A stretch of 64,000 bases of DNA from Actinernus sp. WN-2022 (taxonomy: Eukaryota; Cnidaria; Anthozoa; Actiniaria; Actinernidae). A program made the translations under genes and the position numbers. Where the stretch lies: contig JAOWCC010001589.1 of NCBI GenBank assembly GCA_030867875.1, positions 138,047,745-138,111,744 of the forward strand, given 5' to 3'. Shown here piece by piece: positions 10,690 through 21,309 of the stretch. The number at the start of each line of letters is the position of its first letter. The first letter of the stretch is position 1. The notes beneath the pieces are model-generated. The model had not been told where the DNA came from and did no database searches. It worked only from the letters and a program-made list of their open reading frames with translations.

Positions 10690-11567
10690 ATATAGTATGT
10701 ATATAATGTCCAAATGTCTTCAGGCCAACAGCTAGTCCAGCCAAGAGGATCAATAAAATTGATTCCCAGTTCTTGTCCACAGTAATTGTTATATAAATTG
10801 AATAGAAAAATGTGAACGAGAGCAACTCAGGACTGTTATTAAAAATTTACTAAAACGTGTCGGCCTTCGGCCTTCATCAGTTAAAAAGGTTAAAAATACC
10901 TGCCAAGTTACAAGGTACTCTTATATACTAGAGCTAAGTGTGAATACCAAAGGCTTTAAAAATAACAAAATAGTTTTACATGAAAGGTGACTTAGTGGTA
11001 CTAATTATAAGGACAATGCCTGTATTATAATTACAAGATAATCGTAAACCGGAAAACGCACGAACTGGGATGCGGTTTACTGACGGTCTGCTAAATTTAG
11101 CTATTATACTGGATGCGGTTTTTAGATTTAAACTCCTGCCTTTTGTTAAGACCATGGGGCTGATATATAAACAGTTGTGCAATCCAGTATGCCTCCCTAT
11201 TGATCAAAATATCATTGGTCTTGCTACGGTCTGTGCAAACTAGTGCTTCTATACAAATAAAGGAAAAATCATTAAGCGAGTGTGGCGCCTTATTGTAATG
11301 AGTGGCCACTTCACACGTCTTCTTATTGGTCTTCATAGACGATTTGTGGTTGCGAAATCTAACCTTGAACTCATTAGAAGAAGAGCCTACATACTGTAGC
11401 TTACATTTGTTACAAGAGGCTAAATACACAACATTCTTCGAAGCGCAAGAAAGGTGTTGTTTGATGCGGTACTGCTTACCAGTAGCGAAACTAGTGAAAT
11501 GGTCTGACTCCACAAAGTAATTATGGCAAAGATCACACCGCTTGATTTCAACCCCACTTGATTTCAA
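10690..11567 (-). mobile_element. Penelope-like element, minus copy (left arm of inverted dimer)
   Basis: Reading on the minus strand from 11567, an open frame to 11097 encodes CDLCHNYFVESDHF, then VVYLASCNKCKLQYVGSS (the GIY-YIG motif in its VYL/YVG form preceded by PLE-type cysteines), FKVRFRNH with the catalytic arginine region, NREAYWIAQL with the catalytic glutamate, and the end HGLNKRQEF. Below it come 3' untranslated DNA, a hammerhead-like motif (about 10890-10840), and a tail matching the plus copy inverted, down to about 10690. RT sequence is absent. The protein is virtually identical to that of the plus copy, so the duplication is recent. Confidence 0.85.
10840..10890 (-). ncRNA. 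Hammerhead ribozyme-like motif of PLE, minus copy
   Basis: On the minus strand the core CTGATGA is followed by an extra A, stem II GGCC-GAA-GGCC, then GACAC where GAAAC is expected, and CGTT. Flanking TTTTTAA and TTAGTAAA can form part of stem I. The A-to-C change in the conserved GAAA strand should weaken or abolish cleavage. It lies in the PLE 3' region, where such ribozymes have been reported in PLEs. Confidence 0.65.
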
Positions 11568-11620
11568 CCCCGCTTGATTTCAACCCCAAAGATCACACCG
11601 CTTGATTTCAACCCCAATTT
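11541..11620. repeat. Junction of the PLE inverted dimer with short direct repeats
   Basis: The block CTTGATTTCAACCCC occurs four times in about 75 bp, and GATCACACCGCTTGATTTC occurs twice. This short scrambled stretch lies next to the point where the minus PLE copy meets the plus copy. It looks like template-switching or repair slippage at a 5' junction. Confidence 0.75.
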
Positions 11621-12600
11621 ACCTGAAATTGGGAAAATTGTCCGGGATAATTTACATGTGCTTCATTCCTCACTTATCTTGAGGGAAATTTTCCCGGACA
11701 AAAACATAATTTCGGCTTTTAGAAGGCCTAAAAATCTTAAAGAGTTACTCGCGCCTTCTAAGTTTAAGGCTGATCGGTCAGCGCCTCTAGATCTAATCAA
11801 CAACCAAGAGGGGTCATCTAACGGTTGCTTTAAGTGTAACAAGCGGTGTGATCTTTGCCATAATTACTTTGTGGAGTCAGACCATTTCACTAGTTTCGCT
11901 ACTGGTAAGCAGTACCGCATCAAACAACACCTTTCTTGCGCTTCGAAGAATGTTGTGTATTTAGCCTCTTGTAACAAATGTAAGCTACAGTATGTAGGCT
12001 CTTCTTCTAATGAGTTCAAGGTTAGATTTCGCAACCACAAATCGTCTATGAAGACCAATAAGAAGACGTGTGAAGTGGCCACTCATTACAATAAGGCGCC
12101 ACACTCGCTTAATGATTTTTCCTTTATTTGTATAGAAGCACTAGTTTGCACAGACCGTAGCAAGACCAATGATATTTTGATCAATAGGGAGGCATACTGG
12201 ATTGCACAACTGTTTACATATCAGCCCCATGGTCTTAACAAAAGGCAGGAGTTTAAATCTAAAAACCGCATCCAGTATAATAGCTAAATTTAGCAGACCG
12301 TCAGTAAACCGCATCCCTGTTCGTGCGTTTTCCGGTTTACGATTATCTTGTAATTATAATACAGGCATTGTCCTTATAATTAGTACCACTAAGTCACCTT
12401 TCATGTAAAACTATTTTGTTATTTTTAAAGCCTTTGGTATTCACACTTAGCTCTAGTATATAAGAGTACCTTGTAACTTGGCAGGTATTTTTAACCTTTT
12501 TAACTGATGAAGGCCGAAGGGCGAAACGTTTTAGTAAATTTTTAATAACAGTCCTGAGTTGCTCTCGTTCACATTTTTCTATTCAATTTATATATATATA
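11574..12600 (+). mobile_element. Penelope-like element, plus copy (right arm)
   Basis: An open frame to 12287 (about 237 codons from 11574) covers the PLE region after the reverse transcriptase. Residues 12-60 hold the conserved linker (FNPNLPEIGKIV, then AFRRPKNLKELL). Residues 85-95 are a CFKCNKRCDLC cysteine cluster. Residues 128-142 are the GIY-YIG motif in the form VYL/YVG. Residues 149-155 (KVRFRNH) carry the catalytic arginine region and E206 in NREAYW is the likely metal-binding glutamate. It ends with HGLNKRQEF and NRIQYNS. RT is absent, so the copy is 5'-truncated although the endonuclease frame is intact. About 215 bp of 3' untranslated DNA lead to a hammerhead-like motif. Confidence 0.88.
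12487..12550 (+). ncRNA. Hammerhead ribozyme-like motif of PLE, plus copy
   Basis: Core CTGATGA (12504-12510), an extra A, stem II GGCC-GAA-GGGC (one mismatched pair), and GAAAC (12523-12527) followed by GTT, a permitted cleavage triplet. TTAA before the core can pair with TTAG after GTT to start stem I. Stem III is only two pairs (AC/GT), as in minimal PLE hammerheads that act best as dimers. This is the best-preserved of the five motifs. The extra A and the stem II mismatch leave activity uncertain. Confidence 0.7.
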
Positions 12601-12848
12601 TATATATAGCTGTTGGCCGAAACAGAGTCTGTTGTATCGAAACAGAGTCTGTTGTATTTCTGTTGAGATGCAGCTGTTGGCCTGAAGACATTTGGACATT
12701 ATATACATACTTTTTAACTTTTTAAAACAAATTTTAACTGAAGAAGGCCGAACGGCCGAAACGTTTTTTAATTAAAGGATTAGTAAGAAGTTCTCTGTCT
12801 TCACCTCAAAACCATTATTCAACTCTCTCTCTCTATATATATATATAC
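12601..12848 (+). mobile_element. Second PLE tail with mutated hammerhead-like motif
   Basis: After the plus PLE copy there is more PLE-type tail DNA: GCTGTTGGCC and CCTGAAGACATTTGGACATT, also present inverted at about 10690-10732. A further hammerhead-like motif at 12738-12770 has core CTGAAGA (one base off CTGATGA), stem II GGCC-GAAC-GGCC and GAAACGTT. A CT/TA microsatellite (about 12823-12847) follows and leads into the satellite array. A third, heavily truncated PLE copy is the simplest reading. Confidence 0.6.
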
Positions 12849-15800
12849 ATACTTTGAGCACTCTTATGGATTGGGTGGAGAGTCTCGCTGAGACGTTCAC
12901 TATTAGCACTGTGCTATGCTCGCTGCTCGCAGTTTGAGCACTCTGGTGACTTCACAATGCAATCCTACAATGTGTATCCGTACATCCTGTGTCCAAAGTG
13001 CAGAGTTGCCATAAAGCCATTATGGTGATAGCCGAGATGGCGCATTGTATCATGATTCCATGTTTGTTCAACCTAGCGAATTGGACAGATGTGGATGATT
13101 GTATATATATATTACGCTCACTGCTCATGCAGTTTGAGCACTCTTATGGATTGGGTGGAGAGTCTCGCTGAGACGTTCACTATTAGCACTGTGCTATGCT
13201 CGCTGCTCGCAGTTTGAGCACTCTGGTGACTTCACAATGCAATCCTACAATGTGTATCCGTACATCCTGTGTCCAAAGTGCAGAGTTGCCATAAAGCCAT
13301 TATGGTGATAGCCGAGATGGCGCATTGTATCATGATTCCATGTTTGTTCAACCTAGCGAATTGGACAGATGTGGATGATTGTATATATATATTACGCTCA
13401 CTGCTCATGCAGTTTGAGCACTCTTATGGATTGGGTGGAGAGTCTCGCTGAGACGTTCACTATTAGCACTGTGCTATGCTCGCTGCTCGCAGTTTGAGCA
13501 CTCTGGTGACTTCACAATGCAATCCTACAATGTGTATCCGTACATCCTGTGTCCAAAGTGCAGAGTTGCCATAAAGCCATTATGGTGATAGCCGAGATGG
13601 CGCATTGTATCATGATTCCATGTTTTGTTCAACCTAGCGAATTGGACAGATGTGGATGATTGTATATATATATTACGCTCACTGCTCATGCAGTTTGAGC
13701 ACTCTTATGGATTGGGTGGAGAGTCTCGCTGAGACGTTCACTATTAGCACTGTGCTATGCTCGCTGCTCGCAGTTTGAGCACTCTGGTGACTTCACAATG
13801 CAATCCTACAATGTGTATCCGTACATCCTGTGTCCAAAGTGCAGAGTTGCCATAAAGCCATTATGGTGATAGCCGAGATGGCGCATTGTATCATGATTCC
13901 ATGTTTGTTCAACCTAGCGAATTGGACAGATGTGGATGATTGTATATATATATTACGCTCACTGCTCATGCAGTTTGAGCACTCTTATGGATTGGGTGGA
14001 GAGTCTCGCTGAGACGTTCACTATTAGCACTGTGCTATGCTCGCTGCTCGCAGTTTGAGCACTCTGGTGACTTCACAATGCAATCCTACAATGTGTATCC
14101 GTACATCCTGTGTCCAAAGTGCAGAGTTGCCATAAAGCCATTATGGTGATAGCCGAGATGGCGCATTGTATCATGATTCCATGTTTGTTCAACCTAGCGA
14201 ATTGGACAGATGTGGATGATTGTATATATATATTACGCTCACTGCTCATGCAGTTTGAGCACTCTTATGGATTGGGTGGAGAGTCTCGCTGAGACGTTCA
14301 CTATTAGCACTGTGCTATGCTCGCTGCTCGCAGTTTGAGCACTCTGGTGACTTCACAATGCAATCCTACAATGTGTATCCGTACATCCTGTGTCCAAAGT
14401 GCAGAGTTGCCATAAAGCCATTATGGTGATAGCCGAGATGGCGCATTGTATCATGATTCCATGTTTGTTCAACCTAGCGAATTGGACAGATGTGGATGAT
14501 TGTATATATATATTACGCTCACTGCTCATGCAGTTTGAGCACTCTTATGGATTGGGTGGAGAGTCTCGCTGAGACGTTCACTATTAGCACTGTGCTATGC
14601 TCGCTGCTCGCAGTTTGAGCACTCTGGTGACTTCACAATGCAATCCTACAATGTGTATCCGTACATCCTGTGTCCAAAGTGCAGAGTTGCCATAAAGCCA
14701 TTATGGTGATAGCCGAGATGGCGCATTGTATCATGATTCCATGTTTGTTCAACCTAGCGAATTGGACAGATGTGGATGATTGTATATATATATTACGCTC
14801 ACTGCTCATGCAGTTTGAGCACTCTTATGGATTGGGTGGAGAGTCTCGCTGAGACGTTCACTATTAGCACTGTGCTATGCTCGCTGCTCGCAGTTTGAGC
14901 ACTCTGGTGACTTCACAATGCAATCCTACAATGTGTATCCGTACATCCTGTGTCCAAAGTGCAGAGTTGCCATAAAGCCATTATGGTGATAGCCGAGATG
15001 GCGCATTGTATCATGATTCCATGTTTGTTCAACCTAGCGAATTGGACAGATGTGGATGATTGTATATATATATTACGCTCACTGCTCATGCAGTTTGAGC
15101 ACTCTTATGGATTGGGTGGAGAGTCTCGCTGAGACGTTCACTATTAGCACTGTGCTATGCTCGCTGCTCGCAGTTTGAGCACTCTGGTGACTTCACAATG
15201 CAATCCTACAATGTGTATCCGTACATCCTGTGTCCAAAGTGCAGAGTTGCCATAAAGCCATTATGGTGATAGCCGAGATGGCGCATTGTATCATGATTCC
15301 ATGTTTGTTCAACCTAGCGAATTGGACAGATGTGGATGATTGTATATATATATTACGCTCACTGCTCATGCAGTTTGAGCACTCTTATGGATTGGGTGGA
15401 GAGTCTCGCTGAGACGTTCACTATTAGCACTGTGCTATGCTCGCTGCTCGCAGTTTGAGCACTCTGGTGACTTCACAATGCAATCCTACAATGTGTATCC
15501 GTACATCCTGTGTCCAAAGTGCAGAGTTGCCATAAAGCCATTATGGTGATAGCCGAGATGGCGCATTGTATCATGATTCCATGTTTGTTCAACCTAGCGA
15601 ATTGGACAGATGTGGATGATTGTATATATATATTACGCTCACTGCTCATGCAGTTTGAGCACTCTTATGGATTGGGTGGAGAGTCTCGCTGAGACGTTCA
15701 CTATTAGCACTGTGCTATGCTCGCTGCTCGCAGTTTGAGCACTCTGGTGACTTCACAATGCAATCCTACAATGTGTATCCGTACATCCTGTGTCCAAAGT

Positions 15801-18800
15801 GCAGAGTTGCCATAAAGCCATTATGGTGATAGCCGAGATGGCGCATTGTATCATGATTCCATGTTTTGTTCAACCTAGCGAATTGGACAGATGTGGATGA
15901 TTGTATATATATATTACGCTCACTGCTCATGCAGTTTGAGCACTCTTATGGATTGGGTGGAGAGTCTCGCTGAGACGTTCACTATTAGCACTGTGCTATG
16001 CTCGCTGCTCGCAGTTTGAGCACTCTGGTGACTTCACAATGCAATCCTACAATGTGTATCCGTACATCCTGTGTCCAAAGTGCAGAGTTGCCATAAAGCC
16101 ATTATGGTGATAGCCGAGATGGCGCATTGTATCATGATTCCATGTTTGTTCAACCTAGCGAATTGGACAGATGTGGATGATTGTATATATATATTACGCT
16201 CACTGCTCATGCAGTTTGAGCACTCTTATGGATTGGGTGGAGAGTCTCGCTGAGACGTTCACTATTAGCACTGTGCTATGCTCGCTGCTCGCAGTTTGAG
16301 CACTCTGGTGACTTCACAATGCAATCCTACAATGTGTATCCGTACATCCTGTGTCCAAAGTGCAGAGTTGCCATAAAGCCATTATGGTGATAGCCGAGAT
16401 GGCGCATTGTATCATGATTCCATGTTTGTTCAACCTAGCGAATTGGACAGATGTGGATGATTGTATATATATATTACGCTCACTGCTCATGCAGTTTGAG
16501 CACTCTTATGGATTGGGTGGAGAGTCTCGCTGAGACGTTCACTATTAGCACTGTGCTATGCTCGCTGCTCGCAGTTTGAGCACTCTGGTGACTTCACAAT
16601 GCAATCCTACAATGTGTATCCGTACATCCTGTGTCCAAAGTGCAGAGTTGCCATAAAGCCATTATGGTGATAGCCGAGATGGCGCATTGTATCATGATTC
16701 CATGTTTGTTCAACCTAGCGAATTGGACAGATGTGGATGATTGTATATATATATTACGCTCACTGCTCATGCAGTTTGAGCACTCTTATGGATTGGGTGG
16801 AGAGTCTCGCTGAGACGTTCACTATTAGCACTGTGCTATGCTCGCTGCTCGCAGTTTGAGCACTCTGGTGACTTCACAATGCAATCCTACAATGTGTATC
16901 CGTACATCCTGTGTCCAAAGTGCAGAGTTGCCATAAAGCCATTATGGTGATAGCCGAGATGGCGCATTGTATCATGATTCCATGTTTGTTCAACCTAGCG
17001 AATTGGACAGATGTGGATGATTGTATATATATATTACGCTCACTGCTCATGGAGTTTGAGCACTCTTATGGATTGGGTGGAGAGTCTCGCTGAGACGTTC
17101 ACTATTAGCACTGTGCTATGCTCGCTGCTCGCAGTTTGAGCACTCTGGTGACTTCACAATGCAATCCTACAATGTGTATCCGTACATCCTGTGTCCAAAG
17201 TGCAGAGTTGCCATAAAGCCATTATGGTGATAGCCGAGATGGCGCATTGTATCATGATTCCATGTTTGTTCAACCTAGCGAATTGGACAGATGTGGATGA
17301 TTGTATATATATATTACGCTCACTGCTCATGCAGTTTGAGCACTCTTATGGATTGGGTGGAGAGTCTCGCTGAGACGTTCACTATTAGCACTGTGCTATG
17401 CTCGCTGCTCGCAGTTTGAGCACTCTGGTGACTTCACAATGCAATCCTACAATGTGTATCCGTACATCCTGTGTCCAAAGTGCAGAGTTGCCATAAAGCC
17501 ATTATGGTGATAGCCGAGATGGCGCATTGTATCATGATTCCATGTTTGTTCAACCTAGCGAATTGGACAGATGTGGATGATTGTATATATATATTACGCT
17601 CACTGCTCATGCAGTTTGAGCACTCTTATGGATTGGGTGGAGAGTCTCGCTGAGACGTTCACTATTAGCACTGTGCTATGCTCGCTGCTCGCAGTTTGAG
17701 CACTCTGGTGACTTCACAATGCAATCCTACAATGTGTATCCGTACATCCTGTGTCCAAAGTGCAGAGTTGCCATAAAGCCATTATGGTGATAGCCGAGAT
17801 GGCGCATTGTATCATGATTCCATGTTTGTTCAACCTAGCGAATTGGACAGATGTGGATGATTGTATATATATATTACGCTCACTGCTCATGCAGTTTGAG
17901 CACTCTTATGGATTGGGTGGAGAGTCTCGCTGAGACGTTCACTATTAGCACTGTGCTATGCTCGCTGCTCGCAGTTTGAGCACTCTGGTGACTTCACAAT
18001 GCAATCCTACAATGTGTATCCGTACATCCTGTGTCCAAAGTGCAGAGTTGCCATAAAGCCATTATGGTGATAGCCGAGATGGCGCATTGTATCATGATTC
18101 CATGTTTGTTCAACCTAGCGAATTGGACAGATGTGGATGATTGTATATATATATTACGCTCACTGCTCATGCAGTTTGAGCACTCTTATGGATTGGGTGG
18201 AGAGTCTCGCTGAGACGTTCACTATTAGCACTGTGCTATGCTCGCTGCTCGCAGTTTGAGCACTCTGGTGACTTCACAATGCAATCCTACAATGTGTATC
18301 CGTACATCCTGTGTCCAAAGTGCAGAGTTGCCATAAAGCCATTATGGTGATAGCCGAGATGGCGCATTGTATCATGATTCCATGTTTGTTCAACCTAGCG
18401 AATTGGACAGATGTGGATGATTGTATATATATATTACGCTCACTGCTCATGCAGTTTGAGCACTCTTATGGATTGGGTGGAGAGTCTCGCTGAGACGTTC
18501 ACTATTAGCACTGTGCTATGCTCGCTGCTCGCAGTTTGAGCACTCTGGTGACTTCACAATGCAATCCTACAATGTGTATCCGTACATCCTGTGTCCAAAG
18601 TGCAGAGTTGCCATAAAGCCATTATGGTGATAGCCGAGATGGCGCATTGTATCATGATTCCATGTTTGTTCAACCTAGCGAATTGGACAGATGTGGATGA
18701 TTGTATATATATATTACGCTCACTGCTCATGCAGTTTGAGCACTCTTATGGATTGGGTGGAGAGTCTCGCTGAGACGTTCACTATTAGCACTGTGCTATG

Positions 18801-19259
18801 CTCGCTGCTCGCAGTTTGAGCACTCTGGTGACTTCACAATGCAATCCTACAATGTGTATCCGTACATCCTGTGTCCAAAGTGCAGAGTTGCCATAAAGCC
18901 ATTATGGTGATAGCCGAGATGGCGCATTGTATCATGATTCCATGTTTGTTCAACCTAGCGAATTGGACAGATGTGGATGATTGTATATATATATTACGCT
19001 CACTGCTCATGCAGTTTGAGCACTCTTATGGATTGGGTGGAGAGTCTCGCTGAGAAGTTCACTATTAGCACTGTGCTATGCTCGCTGCTCGCAGTTTGAG
19101 CACTCTGGTGACTTCACAATGCAATCCTACAATGTGTATCCGTACATCCTGTGTCCAAAGTGCAGAGTTGCCATAAAGCCATTATGGTGATAGCCGAGAT
19201 GGCGCATTGTATCATGATTCCATGTTTGTTCAACCTAGCGAATTGGACAGATGTGGATG

Positions 19260-19262
<3 letters not shown>
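12849..19262 (+). repeat. 280-bp satellite array, 23 units
   Basis: The period is 280 bp. Counting the start of TGTCCAAAGTGCAGAG gives 23 units between 12989 and 19151, plus partial ends. Units are almost identical. An extra T occurs in two units (the TGTTTTGTTC form, near 13622 and 15863), 2241 bp or eight units apart. Single changes are C to G at about 17051 and C to A in TGAGAAGTTC near 19055. Each unit contains an internal imperfect duplication (CAGTTTGAGCACTCT twice, about 85 bp apart). Each carries a short (TA)4-5 run, and the array ends in a longer (TA)n at 19263-19290. The 60-codon open frame in each unit is a by-product of repetition. Confidence 0.97.
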
Positions 19263-19290
<28 letters not shown>

Positions 19291-19473
19291 TTACATACAC
19301 ACATAGACAATACCTGTAAATTAGCTCTTCACAGCTAAGTGTATCTGTTCACGTTAAATAAAATTGCACTGCACTGCATTGTATTACAATAATTATTCAA
19401 TTATATCGAGCAATACTTAACCAATAACGTATTAAACAAATCGCATATCAAGATTATAATTTTTTGCATTTAC
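19263..19473. other. Satellite flank: (TA)n and AT-rich DNA
   Basis: A (TA)n run to about 19290 is followed by AT-rich unique-looking DNA with no coding features. It immediately precedes (on the plus strand) the LamG-like exon of the minus-strand gene. The array therefore starts about 210 bp past that exon's splice donor. Confidence 0.6.
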
Positions 19474-19738
19474 CCGTCCTGCTTGCCAATCATTAGGTTG
19501 ATTTGATTGGCTTCTAACTCTACCAAGAGTGCATTGGGGACCGGGACCGGCACCGGCATTAGGGACCAGTCCTGCCCGACACTTTCTGTTGAGATGCTGA
19601 TAGGAGACTGAGATGCGGAGCCATTTGTGTACGCGGTTTGCAGCCAAAACGACACAGTGAAGGCAGTCATGTTGAGAAACTTGTTATATAACACGTAATC
19701 CGAGTGTAAACTACGTGGAAACTGTAGGACGAAATTCC
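19474..19738 (-). CDS. Exon: pentraxin/LamG-like domain start (PAN-EGF-LamG gene)
   Basis: On the minus strand an excellent acceptor (TTCTTCTTTCTACAG) precedes an open exon of 265 bp that ends at a donor GACGG|GTAAAT. It begins NFVLQFP, S-x-x-S-D-Y-V and LNMTAFTVSFWLQT, the opening beta strands of pentraxin/LamG-like (concanavalin-fold) domains. It continues with ISIST and LLVELEANQINLMIG. Two bases (GG) before the first full codon fit a phase-1 intron, exactly what the EGF exon at 27461-27341 supplies. A proline/valine run (VPVPVP) in the middle is unusual. The family domain is about 200 residues and this exon holds 88, so more exons must follow at lower coordinates; none was found. Role: probably extracellular ligand or matrix binding. 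Confidence 0.72.
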
Positions 19739-20140
19739 CTGTAGAAAGAAGAAAACATTTAATAATAAAAGAAATCAGATTGCAAGACAAAGTAAATTTT
19801 AACGATAACTTTTAAAAGAAATAAAGCACACGTTCGGAAGAATTAACAACGGAAAATGCTAATGTTACCTGATTTATCTCGACAAGCTTCGAATTAACCA
19901 ATCATTCGACAGCTTTTGCATTTGAAGATTATTATTTGTTTTCAAGATATTTGGAATCCCTGATGAAAAGCGAACAATGAGTGTTTGAAATGTCTTCTCA
20001 TGCGAATGGCTAAACCGAACATTTACACACGCTTCTTTTCAAACATTAGCAAGTATTGTTTACCGTTTGACTGTTAATTTATTTAATTATTCCACTGATG
20101 GCTTAGTTTTCTTTTTTGCTGACAGTGATTTCAACTGACG
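19739..20140. other. Intron-like AT-rich DNA
   Basis: It directly precedes the LamG-like exon on the minus strand and includes its polypyrimidine tract. No other feature is visible. Confidence 0.45.
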
Positions 20141-20145
20141 TTCTT

Positions 20146-21308
20146 CAGTGCTTGATATGACATGTGGAGTACCACATGATCGACACTGGGGCCATTACTG
20201 TTTTTGCTCCATATAAATGACATGCCAAATTGCTAAAGAAAAATGTCCTTTCCCATTTTTGCAGATGATACGAATGTTTTCTATTCGTGTAACAGCATAC
20301 CAGAACTAGAAACTGTGATGAATGAAGAGTTTAAACTTATCCTCCAATACTGTGCCGTTAACAAATTATCAGTTAATTCAAGTAAAACAAATTATATGAT
20401 TATAACCTCATCAAAGAAGATAGTCTCTAAAATTGAAATTGCTAATAGTGAGCAAAAAATGCTGTCTCAAATACTTAGGAATATACTGATAGATGAACAC
20501 CATAACTGGGAACATCAAATTAAACATGTAAATAGCAAAATGGCAAAAAATATTGGAATAATAAATCAATTAAGATATTACCTTGATTTAAATATGTTAA
20601 AGCAACTCTATTATACATTGGTATACCTATATTTAAATTACGGTCTTATGAGCTGGGGGAATACTTATACAAGTAAGTTAGCAAAGCTCCGCACTAAACA
20701 AAATATATGTATTAGAAATATATTTTTTGCTTATAGCAGAGAAAGTGCTACCCAATATTTCAATATTCTAGGTGTATTGGAACTCGATAACGTATTCAAA
20801 TTAAGAATTGCAGAATTTAGTTTTAAAATTTCGAATGGTAAAGATATTCCAACAATCTTTTCTGAATTTGTCACGCCAGCAATAAAACGCCACAAATATA
20901 AACAAGATTTGCTGCAAAGTTAAATTTTGTTAGACCGAAAGCGAGAACGAATTATGGAATTCATACATTGAAATTTATTTCATAAAAAAATTGGGAAACA
21001 GTTGATGTAGATATCAAACGATCAAGCTCTATTAATTTATTTAAAAAAACGATATAAAGCTAGCCTTTCTTCTCGAACAACAAAAATAAGTGACTATACC
21101 TTTTTCAAATATTTATCAGCTTAATCATTAACTTTAGTCTATACAAACGTTGCAGTGATCAACTCGAAAGCTTTTGCTCCTATGGTCATGCGCACTACCA
21201 ACTATTTGAAATGTAATTTGTATTTATTTCTTCACTTTTCTTCTTCTTCAAAATGTACTGTTTTTTATTTATGTAACTAGAGCGAAATAAAACTTGAAAC
21301 TTGAAACT
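20146..21308 (+). pseudogene. Non-LTR retrotransposon 3' part (RT palm to tail)
   Basis: At about 20160 a frame reads TCGVP (RT block before the active site) and shifts. From 20243 an open frame to 20923 contains FADDTNVFY, the catalytic F/Y-A-D-D box, then NKLSVNSSKTNYMI and a decayed thumb with NYGLMSWGNTY, the normal order in CR1/L2/Rex-like LINEs. The following 3' region (CAACTCGAAAGCTTTTGCTCC, similar to AACTCGAAAGCTTCGGCTCC at about 4270 in another LINE tail) ends in a short repeated ACTTGAA tail at about 21293-21308. It is 5'-truncated and frameshifted and lies in the intron between the EGF and LamG exons. Confidence 0.75.
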
Positions 21309-21309
21309 C

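Noticed and set aside
12849..19262. Possible CRISPR array or family of small genes (regular 280-bp spacing, a 60-codon frame in every unit)
   Set aside because: The whole unit is repeated with no variable spacers, so it is a satellite. The repeated frame follows from sequence identity, carries no start context or splice support, and is destroyed by the extra T in two units.
12849..19262. Hammerhead or retrozyme motif inside the 280-bp unit
   Set aside because: I looked on both strands for CTGANGA followed by a hairpin and GAAA and found none in the unit. CGCTGAGACG is only a superficial resemblance.
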